64,000 bases of DNA from Trichomonas vaginalis G3. Taxonomy: Eukaryota; Parabasalia; Trichomonadida; Trichomonadidae. The translations under genes were made by a program, and so were the position numbers. Location of the stretch: the NCBI RefSeq assembly GCF_026262505.1, contig NC_067206.1:18497319-18561318 (forward strand). Reading direction: 5' to 3'. Below are positions 32,588 to 42,712 of this stretch, one piece after another (positions within the stretch are counted from its first letter, which is position 1; each line of letters begins with the position of its first letter). The notes below the pieces were generated by a model that saw nothing but the letters and a program-made list of their open reading frames with translations, had not been told where the DNA came from and ran no database searches.

Positions 32588-34203
32588 GTTGTATATTTTT
32601 TCTAACAAAGGTACATTCACTAGGCGATAACAGTAAAATGGGATGAAAATATGATAAATAGCATCCCTATATAGTGCCAAACAATATTTATACGGGCCAA
32701 AAAAATTGGCTAGAGATTTGGCGAGTTATAAAACTTAGAAAATTGAGAGGGATTTTTATTTTTGAATTTTTTTTGGAAAGTTAAAATTGCGATTAAAAAT
32801 CGATTTCCAGGAGAACTAAGCATCTCATCATATATTTAAATCGATAAAAATATTAAATAATAGTTGAATAGTATAACAACGTGAAATTATGGCTGAATCT
32901 ACAGAAAAAATGAACATATTTGACATTTTTGAAAATTCATACGTTAGATGGTGACAGACTCATAAACTATACTTTAGCTAAGATTGATATATGGTTTCAA
33001 CAACACATGGTTAAAATTGTAAAAATATTTTAGATTTCAAAAAGGTATATATGGTAATATAATGGAACAAAGTCAACAAATAGCATGTTAAATATGTTAT
33101 AATTAACTTTTTATTAGATCCAATAGTAGATATCGAATGGTTTCCAGCTTTATGGTTAAATATTTTCTTTTCGAGCTTCTCTTTAACTGTTGTATTAAGG
33201 TTGTAAATTTTTGATGCTAGAAACTATGGAATCTTCTTTGCTGCTGCATTTTTCTTGAGAGTTCTTGCAATTTCGAATAGATCTGCGCATTGTATGAAAT
33301 TGAGGCTTTAAAATATCTTGAAAACAGAATAGGACTGCTTTTCCAAAGGAATGCTTACTTGTAAATCAGAGAGTTTCAAAATTGAGAGCAAGATTATCAT
33401 CATAACTTTCGATTTTGCTGCGAAAAAGGAAGACAAGTAATTAACAAATCATTTACTGTTGTTCATTCAAAAGAAGAAAACTTTGATAACAACTAATGAT
33501 GATAAAATCAAGCTATCTTTTAATATTTTAAATTGATAAGACATTCAAAATATTTGAATGGTTTAAAATATTTTCTTTTAATTTCTATAAAATATTATCA
33601 TGATTATATAATAAAATTTAAATTTTTATTCAAAAAGGCAATATTTCAAACTTTTAATTTCAAAAATCTTAATTCTGCAATAAGTGTATTTAATTGTAGC
33701 AAATTTAATGATCCTTCGTCATGCTTAGCAATTTGGAACTCATAAATTAATGATTTCTTCAAGTAAAATTCTGCATTATTTCAAAAGTCAATAATTCTCT
33801 AGTAACTTTTCTTCAAACCCTAACCATTATATTATATGTATAATGGAGAATAATTGCAAAGAAAGATAGCCGAATTTACTGGGTAGTTCTTGTGATGCGA
33901 AATAATTGCAAATTAACACATAGTTTTAACAGCATCAATCTCTTTTTGCTCTCATTTAAATGCATTCGCACACTTTAATTTGGAAATATAAGAGTTTTGG
34001 AAATTATCAAATTTATCTGCTCAAATACTATAGATCTTCATAAGTGTTAATAGAATCACCAACCTTACATATAGTGTTTAATATAATGATGCACATCATA
34101 CTGGGATTTATTCCTTATTCATCTAGTTATTATAAGATTTACAACCCCATGAAAATTTAAAATTTTGTCAAAAATAGTGAATGTACCTTTTTTCTAACAC
34201 AAC
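32588..34203. mobile_element. Mariner-like non-autonomous element with TA duplication
   Basis: A 1.6 kb segment flanked by TA on both sides (32586-32587, 34204-34205). Its ends begin GTTGT and share AAGGTACATTCACTA in inverted orientation after a variable spacer. TA duplication and end size fit Tc1/mariner elements, a group known to be abundant in T. vaginalis. There is no transposase frame, and the interior is AT-rich without recognisable genes. The family assignment is moderate: the inverted ends are only partly matched. Confidence 0.5.
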
Positions 34204-34242
34204 TATCAATAAATTGTAATATCATATACTATATATTATAAT

Positions 34243-35022
34243 ATGAATTTTTATAGAAAAGCTTTATTTTTTTCTCAATTTTTAATTTCATTTCAGTCTC
34301 TAAACTTTCTTACTATGTAAAAACGTATTATTATAGTAATAAAATAAAATACATGTTTATTCGATCTCGTATTTCAAAAAAATAAAATTACTTATATAAA
34401 AAGATTCTCTTTAGTCAACTTTCTTTTTGAATCTCTAATAAGTTTTTACTGTTGCTTCTATATATTAAGTATTGATTCTTGTAGTAAAGAAAATCCGGAA
34501 CGTTTATTTATTAGAATACTCGAACTTTGACTTACATATTACTAATTGTAATTATTTTCAAGAGCTATTTCTATTACTCCTACTTGTTCGGCTTAAAATC
34601 TGCTATATTGTTAAGATAAACTAAGTCTAAATTTTGAACCATTTTTTGAAGTTTAAAGTGTAATACATATCGATTTTTTATCCGAATTTAAGAATTGCTT
34701 CAAAGTTTTAGCGTGAAATCGTGCATTTTTTCTAATGAAATTGTTATTATAAGATAAGCAATCTGAGTTTTTTTGAATAATATGTCACTACACATGATAG
34801 AGCGTTACGTCCTGAAAAGTTACGCTTCGTTCTGAAAGTGGTAATGAAGTTTTATTAGAATTCATCAAAAAAACGTATGAAAATAATCGTATGTCAAAAT
34901 GTGAGCACTTCTCAAAATTTGCTCACATTTTGACTATTTTTGTGAGATCTTCCTCACAATTTTTTGACAAACGTACAAAAAAGTGCCAAAATGTGAGCAA
35001 ATGTGAGCAATTTTTATATCTC
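34243..35022 (-). repeat. Right TIR of MULE 2
   Basis: Inverse copy of 25707-26498 with very few differences by eye (for example near 34640), indicating a recent insertion. Confidence 0.9.
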
Positions 35023-35568
35023 GAATATGTGGCCAAATTCGTAAATCAACAATGACACACAGATTTGCACGAGTTTAAAGAAGAAAAAGTAAAAAAAATA
35101 TTTAATAGGTTTTATTGATGATAGGTCGAGGTACCTGATTCATTGGGAAATATTGGATAACAAAACAATGAAGGCTACATCAATGGCTCTTGAAAATGCC
35201 ATTAGAAAAGTTCCGAGTCCTCCGTATGAATTACTAACAGACAACGGCAAAGAATTCGTCGGGAAAGATTTCGAATCTGTTCTTCAAAAATACTCTATTC
35301 ATCACCGTTTGACAGCACCGTATACACCAGAATTAAATGGAAAAATGGAAAGATTCTGGAAGATACTGGAAGATGCTTACCCGCACACAAGACCATTTAG
35401 AGAATGGTTGATTGATGCTATTTCAGAATATAACAACGTTTGGATTCATAGTTCAATTAAAAAACGTATAACCAAAATTTAACTCCAATTCGAGCATGGC
35501 AGATTGGTCCACAGTGGGATAGAGATACAAATCCAGAACCTGATTTCATTGTACGAAAAAGAGACTAA
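35023..35568 (+). pseudogene. rve transposase of transposon 2, catalytic part
   Basis: Continues the gene cut at 25706. An EYVAKFVN..HTDL stretch aligns with EYVAQYINQMWHTDL of transposon 1, but a TGA stands where the Trp codon is expected. Then come FIDDRSRYLIHWEILD, LLTDNGKEFVGKDF (second Asp) and PYTPELNGKMERFW (Glu), again DX35E, and AISEYNNVWIHSS. The frame is broken near 35080 and again near 35465. The end RAWQIGPQWDRDTNPEPDF, to 35568, lies in another frame. The gene is dead. Confidence 0.82.
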
Positions 35569-36199
35569 AAGAATAAAAATTTGATTGTATAATATTATTT
35601 TTTTTATTTTTAAGATTTATTAAGGAAATAATCACATAGAGACTTACAAACTGAGGTTTAAGTTAGTAGAGATCAAATGTCTTTAATAAATATACTCGCT
35701 TATATGTCGATGAATATTAAAGCTGATTTGAATTTAACGAACAAATTCTGAGTAATTACGATCGTATTGAGAACATTCTCAATAAATTATGAAGAATTCC
35801 GATCAAATTATGAAGAAGAATGAGCTTTTGTATTGAACAATTGGCGACAGTAATTGAGCAAATAAGTCTTAAGTAGATGCAAAAGCTACTTGTCGTTTAA
35901 AAAGTAAAAGAGCTTTTCGTAAATGAGGTTTTATTTTAAAAATTCGATAAAATGCAAGCAAATTAGTAAAACTTCGTAAGATAAGTCTTAAGTACGGGCA
36001 GAATCTATCAGTATTGAAGGAAATAACTTAAAATATTAAGTCCTTTAATTACATAACTTTAAATGCCTTGGGAAAGTTTGTGAAAAACTATAGATTTTTT
36101 TCACAAAATCTTAAACAAAATTTATAAAAAAAGATTGAGGGTATATTATAGAATAATAAAGATTTGAGAAAGTTTATGATAAACGATAGAAGTGTTCCG
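35569..36199. other. Gene-free AT-rich stretch
   Basis: No open frame with coding character, no tandem repeat. It probably includes the unrecognised right end of rve transposon 2. Confidence 0.5.
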
Positions 36200-36979
36200 T
36201 ACCGAAATGCATCACTAGAAAAAGTGACAAAAAGTGACACTTACTCTTATTTTGCGCGGTAATTTTTCTAAGTTATTTTATTAAGCTAAATGTGTTATAT
36301 ATCAAATCAGCTTTATAAATATTATAGAAAAGTTTATTTTTATTTTTATTTTTAATTATTATTATTATTTTTTAAATTAAAAGAAAACATTAGAATTATA
36401 TGGATATATTTAAATTAATTATAAAAATAAAATTGAATATATTGAAGTTTGAGTTTATAGGTATACAAATTTTAGAGGCATTTTGGCTGAGAACTATGGT
36501 CTGCGAGGTACATAGATAGAATCAGTACCTCGCAGACTATAGTTCTCTATATGGCGCCGAAAATTTTTGGTGAAATGTCGTCGCATTTCACCAAAAATTT
36601 TCGGCGCCATAGGAAGAATTGGAGGGTGTGAGATACTATTACATGCTATAGTACTCACACCCTCCAATTCTTAGCCAAAACGGCTAAAAATTGCTCACAA
36701 TTGTTGAAATTGTGAGCAATTTTCAGCCATTTTGGCTGAGAACTATGGTCTGCGAGGTACATAGATAGAATCAGTACCTCGCAGACTATAGTTCTCTATA
36801 TGGCGCCCAAAAAAAATTTATGATTGTTTTTTATCAAATCTTATCCATATTATTCTATTAATGTTAATTATATTTTGTTAATTATATTTTATCAATTATA
36901 TTTCTTAAATAATAAACACAAAATCCACTAATTTAAAATTGGCGCCAAATGTCACTTTTGCTAGTGATGCATTTCGGTA
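36200..36979. mobile_element. Stem-loop element, 780 bp, non-autonomous
   Basis: Inverted ends of about 30 bases: TACCGAAATGCATCACTAG then AAAAAGTGACA on the left, and the reverse on the right (TGTCACTTTTG, CTAGTGATGCATTTCGGTA). No target duplication is visible. The interior has no gene; its right half is the five-hairpin array at 36489-36797. The ends differ from those of rve transposon 1, which carries the same hairpins. Confidence 0.7.
36489..36797. repeat. Array of five stem-loops (types D-C-B-A-D)
   Basis: D, 36489-36547 (arm GAGAACTATGGTCTGCGAGG). C, 36550-36611 (perfect arms of 28 bases including GGCGCCGAAAATTTTTGG, loop TCGTCG). B, 36615-36672 (arm AGAATTGGAGGGTGTGAG). A, 36682-36728 (arm AAAATTGCTCACAATT). 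D again, 36737-36796. Spacers are only 2-10 bases and partly palindromic themselves (TTAGCC and GGCTAA). Order and orientation are the reverse of 20566-20800. Confidence 0.9.
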
Positions 36980-37840
36980 TGATATATTTTTTCAGAAAAG
37001 TTTATGAAATTGATAAAAAATCTCGATTACAAATCTGATTTATTATCACAAAATAATCTTATTTTGAGTATCTTTGTGATAAACGATAGATTTTTTGGCA
37101 CCATTTTTTAGCTACTAAAATTGCAACATCAACTTTGTGCGGTGAAACCCGTTCTTGTTCAAAACGGCTGAAACTGGTCGTGGCAATATCGTCGGGATTT
37201 AAGCAGTTCAAGAATTAGAGTTTACTGTTGTATGTTATTCCTTAATATTAAAATTCCTTTTTATCTTTGATCGATAAGTATATATTCTGAACATGCATAT
37301 AGATCATACTTAGTAGTTAGATCGATAATCTATCATTTATTTATGGTTTCCTATACATTTTGATTTAAAGATTAATAGATTTGATAAATAATTATTAATT
37401 AGTAAGGTATCATTGCATTACAATTCAATCTGTATTATACTTTGCTATTGTGGAGATGTTTTAAGTGTCTTACAAATTGAAAGGGATTAATATTGCGGGA
37501 AAGTTTGAATGCAATTTTTACATGGCGGGAAAATTTGAAAAGAAAAGAGGCGCCAAAAGTGTCATTTTTCATTTGGTAATCTCTCTCGAGCAGCCAAGGA
37601 ATTTTAAGATCTGACTCCAAGTAGGCTTGATTACGGATACGCCAGTAAATCAAAGCAGATCTTTACATCAGTTGTGCGGTGTTAAGATTCTCATTTGATC
37701 GAAAACAAATGATGTAATCACTTAACTGGGGTTGTCTCATAAGAGCTCAAACCAGATCAGTGCATCAGTTGTGCGATGTTATTAATCGAATTTGAGCTCA
37801 GATTCAATAAAAGTTATTTCCTATCAGATGTCAGCCCTCT
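36980..37840. other. Gene-free stretch with a short imperfect direct repeat
   Basis: No convincing gene. A motif CATCAGTTGTGCGRTGTTA occurs at about 37668 and 37762. GCGCCAAAAGTGTCATTTTTC at 37550 recalls the subterminal motif of several transposons here and may be an old element end. Confidence 0.5.
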
Positions 37841-38113
37841 CATTACTTGTTTCAGATCTAGCAGCGGCTATCATTCTGTCATTACTTGCTTCAGATCTAG
37901 CAGTTGCATTCATTCTCTCATTACTTATTTCAGATCTAGAAGTTTTTATCATTTTCCCATTACTTGTTTAAGCTCTAGCAGTGGCATTCATTCTCTCATT
38001 ACTTGTTTAAGCTCTAGCAGTTTCAGTCAATCTCTCATTACTTATTTCAGATCTAGAAGTTTTTATCATTCTCTCATTAAATGTTGTAGATTTAGAAGTT
38101 GCATGATGTCGGT
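37841..38113 (+). repeat. Seven tandem copies of a 39-bp unit
   Basis: Units start every 39 bases from 37841 with consensus CATTACTTGTTTCAGATCTA then GCAGT and variable TCATTCTCT. Because 39 is divisible by three, one frame stays open (Ser/Phe/Leu-rich), but no start context or flanking coding supports a gene. Confidence 0.9.
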
Positions 38114-38199
38114 ACTTAAGTTAGTATCTAGTTATTGGGTACCAAGGGTCTACACCCCCCGGACCCCAAATTACTAGAATTTACAAAAACCGTTTGACA

Positions 38200-38400
38200 C
38201 GTAAAATACATCTGACACTTTGCAAAATAAAAAATAATTTTTTTAAAAAATAAACTTAAAAATTAACGTTAAAATTTTTGACACTTTACAAAATAAAAAA
38301 ATTTTTAAAAAATAAACTTTAAAAATTAACGTTAAATTTTTTTATTTATTTTTTTTATGATAGATTTTAACACCCAGAGTAAAAAAAATAATTTTTTTAA
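38200..38400 (+). repeat. AT-rich tandem duplication near the left end of Polinton copy 2
   Basis: Two copies of a roughly 75-base unit starting TGACACTTTRCAAAATAAA (38214 and 38279) and containing AAAATTAACGTTAAA. It probably lies in or beside the element's terminal region. No gene between 38114 and 38552. Confidence 0.6.
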
Positions 38401-38494
38401 AAATAAATTAACTCAACAATTTTTTAATTTCTGTATATACTAAATTATTCATAAATGATGAAATTAATTTAGACCCTTTGGGTCTCGCCGCTAC

Positions 38495-38545
38495 GCGGCT
38501 TAGGGTATATCTAACCCGATATCTAACCTCATTTCTAACCTTGTG
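38495..38545 (+). repeat. Copy of the Polinton gene-border repeat
   Basis: Reads GGGTATATCTAACCCGATATC then TAACCTCATTTCTAACC, the same family as the repeats around the KilA-N cassette in copy 1 (6884-6951). It sits just after the last gene of copy 2. Confidence 0.65.
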
Positions 38546-38552
38546 AATTTTC

Positions 38553-39392
38553 TTATAAAGTTGCAATAGTTGAATTCAGTAACTGAGCCTCAAGGAAGAA
38601 AACATCCTTTCCGTCTTCGGGTAACACAACGGGGCATTTATGATCATGTGTAGAATACATATCAATCCAAAACTCTCTATTATTTCCTGATAACTTATAA
38701 TATTTAATATTTGTTAATGGTGATGATCTAGTATGTCCAATAAATTCATTTTCAACCCCTTTAGCGATATTTGAATATAAAATGTCTTGTTTTCTGTCCC
38801 ATACATTATATGTTATTATTGGTAATAATACTGTTCGTTCTTCTCCGGGTTTATAATTAAATACATTCATGAAGTCTTCATTATACTGAGAAATTTTAAA
38901 ACCTATCCTAAAATCACTTTGTCTCTTTTCTGCTATTTCATTAAACGGCGAGTATATAACAAATGTGCATGTATGTGAATCATCTATTTGTTCAATAAAT
39001 TCATAATGAAAGTCTATAATCTGCGGATGAATTCCTTCTTCACCTAATTTATCAAGATACACATTTAATCCTAAAGCGTTTTTGTTAAATTTCTTTTCGA
39101 AAATTTCGTTAAAATCACTCATGCATTCATATAATGTTGTGTCGTCTTTGAAATATTTATATATGTGAATAGTTTGCTTAAATTCTTGGGTTTCGTTTAT
39201 AACAACAACTTCGAGCTCAAATTCAACCTTTCTAAATCCTCGCGTTATATACATATTTGATAAACCAATATATTTTTCATTTATATTCACAGACCAGTCA
39301 ATAGGTAATTTAAATGTGATTCTATTTCCATTTATTTTAACATTTTCGTCTTCAGAACTGAAAGCAACTGTTAAAGGTACTTGTCTATACAT
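38553..39392 (-). CDS. Candidate minor capsid / structural protein of Polinton copy 2
   Basis: 279 residues, beta-rich, starting MYRQVPLTVAFSSEDENVKI. Strands such as RKVEFELEVVVINETQEF and HTCTFVIYSP and an acidic end (LPEDGKDVFFLEAQLL) fit a virion surface or penton-type protein. It shares a general rhythm with the protein at 54883-55659 but not obvious identity. Function is inferred from beta content and position at the capsid end of the element. It reads as whole. No counterpart in the visible part of copy 1. Confidence 0.5.
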   Translation of the reverse strand: MYRQVPLTVAFSSEDENVKINGNRITFKLPIDWSVNINEKYIGLSNMYITRGFRKVEFELEVVVINETQEFKQTIHIYKYFKDDTTLYECMSDFNEIFEKKFNKNALGLNVYLDKLGEEGIHPQIIDFHYEFIEQIDDSHTCTFVIYSPFNEIAEKRQSDFRIGFKISQYNEDFMNVFNYKPGEERTVLLPIITYNVWDRKQDILYSNIAKGVENEFIGHTRSSPLTNIKYYKLSGNNREFWIDMYSTHDHKCPVVLPEDGKDVFFLEAQLLNSTIATL

Positions 39393-39462
39393 TTATTACA
39401 AACAAAAATATATCATTTATTCTTTCTTCTCAATGGAAAAGGGTCTTCAACACTCATGAGGC

Positions 39463-39696
39463 TCAATGAGCCTCTTCAGCCTTTTCCTTCTCCGCCTTTT
39501 CTTTAGCCTCACGTTCTCTTTTTGCTCTCATTCTCGGGTTCTTCTCTCTTCCTACAGCTAATGCGGCTAACTGCTTTTCACTTAATTTCCTTTTTGGTTT
39601 TACTTGTTTTTCTTCGGCTTTTGGTGTCTTTAGTTCTATTAATATCTGCTCACGAATTTCTTTTTTGATGGCTTCAATATCTAATCCCTGACTCAT
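39463..39696 (-). CDS. Small highly basic/charged Polinton protein
   Basis: 77 residues from MSQGLDIEAIKKEIREQ to AEKEKAEEAH. An N-terminal helix precedes a Lys/Arg-rich segment (KQVKPKRKLSEKQLAALAVG, RMRAKREREAKEK), which suggests nucleic-acid binding, perhaps a DNA-condensing virion protein. I chose this inner ATG over one 63 bases upstream because the upstream residues (IQIKFLNFEFFIGNQ) look like translated AT-rich leader and overlap the divergent neighbour. Confidence 0.55.
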   Translation of the reverse strand: MSQGLDIEAIKKEIREQILIELKTPKAEEKQVKPKRKLSEKQLAALAVGREKNPRMRAKREREAKEKAEKEKAEEAH

Positions 39697-39746
39697 TTGA
39701 TTACCGATAAAAAATTCAAAATTTAAAAATTTTATTTGAATTAAAT

Positions 39747-40190
39747 ATGAGCCTATCAAAATCTGAGAGACAATCGATTATATTAAATGATGCAAGAGGA
39801 ATTCAGCATCCATTATATTATGTATCAACAAGTAAAGATGGAAAAATTTATGTAAGAAAAAGAAGAGTTCCATTAACGAATTCGGAAACTGATAAAATGA
39901 TATAAACCTAAACTGAAACAAAAGCGGAAGACAGCGAGGCTGTCAGGGCAAAGCCCACGATAAAGGAAACGGAACCTAAACCCGATGTACTTTCGATAAC
40001 GAATCAAGAATTAATAGCTAAATTTGTAAATTTCAATGAAAAGCAAACGGAATCAAAAAATCCAGACCCACCAGTAAAAGAACAGGAAACCAAAATTAAT
40101 GAAGAGTTTGTGAAAAACGTAAAACATGAAATTATTGAACAAAAGAAACAAATTCCTCAACTAAGAAGAAGAGTTAGAATATTAAACTAA
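39747..40190 (+). pseudogene. Small Polinton protein next to the capsid gene
   Basis: About 145 codons starting MSLSKSERQSIILNDARGIQ, with KDGKIYVRKRRVPL and an ending RRRVRILN. Basic at both ends, acidic in the middle. It lies directly upstream of the capsid gene in the same direction and is divergent from the small basic protein, an arrangement seen for virion core or minor proteins. Function not recognised. Broken, about one break. Confidence 0.5.
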
Positions 40191-40216
40191 ATAAATATTT
40201 TTATCTAACATAAAAC

Positions 40217-41788
40217 ATGCAAAACGAACAGCTTAACGAATTTACACCAGCTGAACATATCCATCAAATTCGTTCATATTTTGATGTAATCGATAATGCA
40301 CTTAATATTGGTGATACTAATAGAAGATATATCGATGCTAAAATTCCATCACACCCAGGAAGCGCAAAGGATCATAACTGGGTCACATTCAATTTATCTC
40401 CGCCAGGTGAAAATATGCTAGACCTTTATAACACATTCCTTACAACTACCTATAAAAGTAAATATATCTGGATAAGCTATTACTGGTTCATCAATTCCAA
40501 ATACTAATTCTCCAGGTTTCTTTGGCGTTTTTGATGAATCAATTTACACCATTGAAGCATATCAGTTATTAGCAAATGGAAGAGTTATTTATAGTCAGGA
40601 TAACGCAAGAGAAGAAGCATATATCATTTCTAATTCACAGACTACAGAACAAATAAAGAAAGTTGATGTTTTCTCAAAAACGAGACATAAAGATGTATGG
40701 AAACGTTCTGGAACAGTTCGAACAGGTCAAATTATCTCAGGACCTTTAGCTGCAGGAGCTGAAATTAATTTTGACATTAAAATAAAGATTCCATGTCGTA
40801 AATTCCTTATTCTAGAAGTTATTAGATTTATTCCTGCTTTTGCAGGCAACATTCAGTTAAAGGTTAAATTTAGTAGCGATGCATTCCAGGTAACAGCACT
40901 GCCGGTAGAAGATATTTTAGCTCATAATCCTTCTTTAATCAGTCAGGTAAAAGATAATTATGACCCACCAACTAATAAATTTGTTCCATGGAATGAACCA
41001 TTCAATATGATAACAGCAGTTTCTAAATCAAATGGTGAAATTACTGTTTCAACAGTTGAACAAAGATTAACGAAGAAATCAGCTGAATTCATTGATTGCT
41101 TCATTCATCCTAAAGCATTTTCACTCGATCCAAATATTTACACTGAATTAGTCGATCATTATACATCATAAGCTTTATGTTTTCCAATTAAAGTAATGGA
41201 CTGGATTCCTATGGACGGTTCGTTCAGTAAAGGTTCACCATCAGCAACGTTCACAGCAGCTTATACACCAATTAACGTTAAAAGCATTTGGGCTTTATTT
41301 AGGAAGAATGATAATTATATCGTGAATTTCGAAAATCCTCAATTTGAAACCCTTCAATTATCAATGGGCGCTTATGGAAGTATGCCAGCTGAACCGAAAG
41401 CTCTTATGGTCCTGTGTTCTATGAAATGGTTGCTAATGCATGCAATACAAATAACGATATGATAGGATTTAATGAAGATGTGATGAGGTCGTTAATTGAT
41501 GATGGAAGCGTTAAACATTTATATGAATCATATGATAACACTCATTTCCTCTGTGGATTCCCTACGGAAACTGATTTCACATTTCAACAGGGTCAAACAT
41601 CAACGGCACCAATTACATATAAATTAGGTGTTAAAGCTGATGATACAAATATAAGCGAAAAATACACTGTCAAATCTTTATTAGGATTTCTTAGAAATGC
41701 TTGTTTCGCTATTCAAGTCAGACTAGCTGGCATTCCTGCTGTTAGAATTGATGATTATAATTTAGCTGCTGATGGAGGTGATGAATAA
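40217..41788 (+). pseudogene. Major-capsid-type gene of Polinton copy 2
   Basis: About 520 codons in the place and size range of the double-jelly-roll capsid gene. The start is MQNEQLNEFTPAEHIHQIRS, strand-rich sequence follows throughout, and the end GIPAVRIDDYNLAADGG is shared with copy 1. I identify it by size, beta content, position beside the pPolB and HNH block and the conserved end. I see no single motif that proves the fold; structure prediction of existing database homologues would. It is broken, with a few breaks. Confidence 0.65.
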
Positions 41789-41957
41789 AAATAAAACTAG
41801 TTAATTTTTAATTTTCTGATTTTTTTATTTTTATAAAAAGATGGAAAGTAGATGTAGAATAAATGGAGTAGAATATAATTTCGTTGATGAAATCAGTGAA
41901 AATTCAATAATGATTAAATCCTACGGAAATAATGAATTTGAGGATTTATTTTACGAC

Positions 41958-42487
41958 GGGAACAGGACAAATTTGCCACACGGCACTTTTTTTAAAAAAA
42001 TTAATGGAGGAGAGCGATACTCTGCAGCAGGAGCCCCAAGGCTCCCAATCATTACGAAAGGGAGCCTCAGGGCTCCTGAGAAACCTCTTTGAGAAGGTTT
42101 TCTTAAAGAAAACCTTCTCAAAGATGATTGTCAGCATTCACTCAAAATCTACCAAGAGTTTCAAAGTTTCAAATCTATCTGAAATGAAGCTTTGAATCTC
42201 TTGTATATCTAATTGTAGAGGTACCTTTTCAAAATGTCTTCTATTGATTAAATTTAATCAGTAAAAGTCATTTTGAAAAGGTACATCTCTATAATTGCTA
42301 TTGAGCATTCACTCTTGGAACCTTGGAGCTCTTGTGTAGTGCATGAAAACTCCAAGATTCTAGCATAAAACATATATCATAGACATAATTTCTTCAAATA
42401 TAATTTAAGGTTATTTTTTTTAAAAAAATAGAAAAGCGTAATTTAAGGTTATTGAAAAGTGACACTTGGTAAATTTGTCCCGCACTC
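41958..42487. mobile_element. MULE-like MITE packed with hairpins
   Basis: 530 bases. The 9-bp duplication TTTTACGAC lies at 41949-41957 and 42488-42496; the uninterrupted site is visible in copy 1 near 17545. Inverted ends: GGGAACAGGACAAATTTGCC left, GAGTGCGGGACAAATTTACC right (reversed), each followed by a GGCACTTTT or GTCACTTTT box. The interior contains a series of stem-loops and no gene. Duplication length and GRG ends fit a Mutator-type driver, but no matching autonomous element is in the window. Confidence 0.88.
42015..42370. repeat. Stem-loop array inside the MITE
   Basis: Stem-loops include 42030-42076 (arm GGAGCCCCAAGGCTCCC, imperfect), 42087-42123 (perfect 18-base arms CTTTGAGAAGGTTTTCTT with a one-base centre), about 42213-42295 (arms near 40 bases containing GAGGTACCTTTTCAAAATG) and about 42318-42357 (arm CTTGGAGCTCTTG, imperfect). 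Confidence 0.85.
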
Positions 42488-42712
42488 TTTTACGACATTG
42501 ATGCAGATTTGTTTTATTATTATAATGGACGTAGATATAAAGAACTTTACATTAATGAAAACATAAATGGTTCATTATATGTTAATGTTCGTGATGTAAA
42601 TGGAAAAAGAACATGCATTACATATAGTAAATTCAAACGATTACATGATTTAATATAAAAAAATAAATCTAGTTAATTTTTAATTTTTCATATTTTTTAT
42701 TTTTATAAAAAG

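Larger units (their letters stand above)
25707..35022. mobile_element. MULE 2: 9.3 kb Mutator-like element with transposase
   Basis: Both ends read GAGATATAAAAATTGCTCAC inward, and the terminal inverted repeats are about 780-790 bases (25707-26498 and 34243-35022) and nearly identical by eye. It encodes an 819-residue MULE transposase and an upstream frame on the minus strand. It hosts two later insertions (30999-32253 and 32588-34203). No direct 9-bp duplication is visible. Compared with the transposon 1 protein, about 25 codons of the target gene are missing at the insertion point, so the flanks are not the original neighbours. MULE 1 shares its end type. Confidence 0.88.
24980..35568 (+). 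mobile_element. rve transposon 2, split by MULE 2 (right end not found)
   Basis: The left end begins TGTTTTGCACGTAAACTCGG, then TTCACTTCACC, which resembles the right end of transposon 1 (TGTTTTGCATGG, then ACTTCACTTTTGACA). It cuts into gene A. It encodes a transposase of the same family as transposon 1, now in two pieces either side of MULE 2. I could not find the right terminus or a target duplication; the element extends at least to the transposase end at 35568. From 24980 to 25347 there is only the non-coding leader. Confidence 0.65.
41841..42658 (+). pseudogene. HNH-family gene remnant carrying a MITE (copy 2)
   Basis: Counterpart of the copy 1 HNH gene at 17388-17942. The readable parts (NGVEYNFVDEISENSI, IDADLFYYYNGRRYKELYIN) belong to its C-terminal extension. 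A 530-bp MITE (41958-42487) sits inside it with a 9-bp duplication, and copy 1 preserves the empty site. It is broken and cannot make the nuclease. Start region preceded by TTTTTATAAAAAG. Confidence 0.75.

Noticed and set aside
37776-38177. 133-codon Ser/Phe/Leu-rich frame
   Set aside because: Product of the 39-base tandem repeat, no homology or start context.
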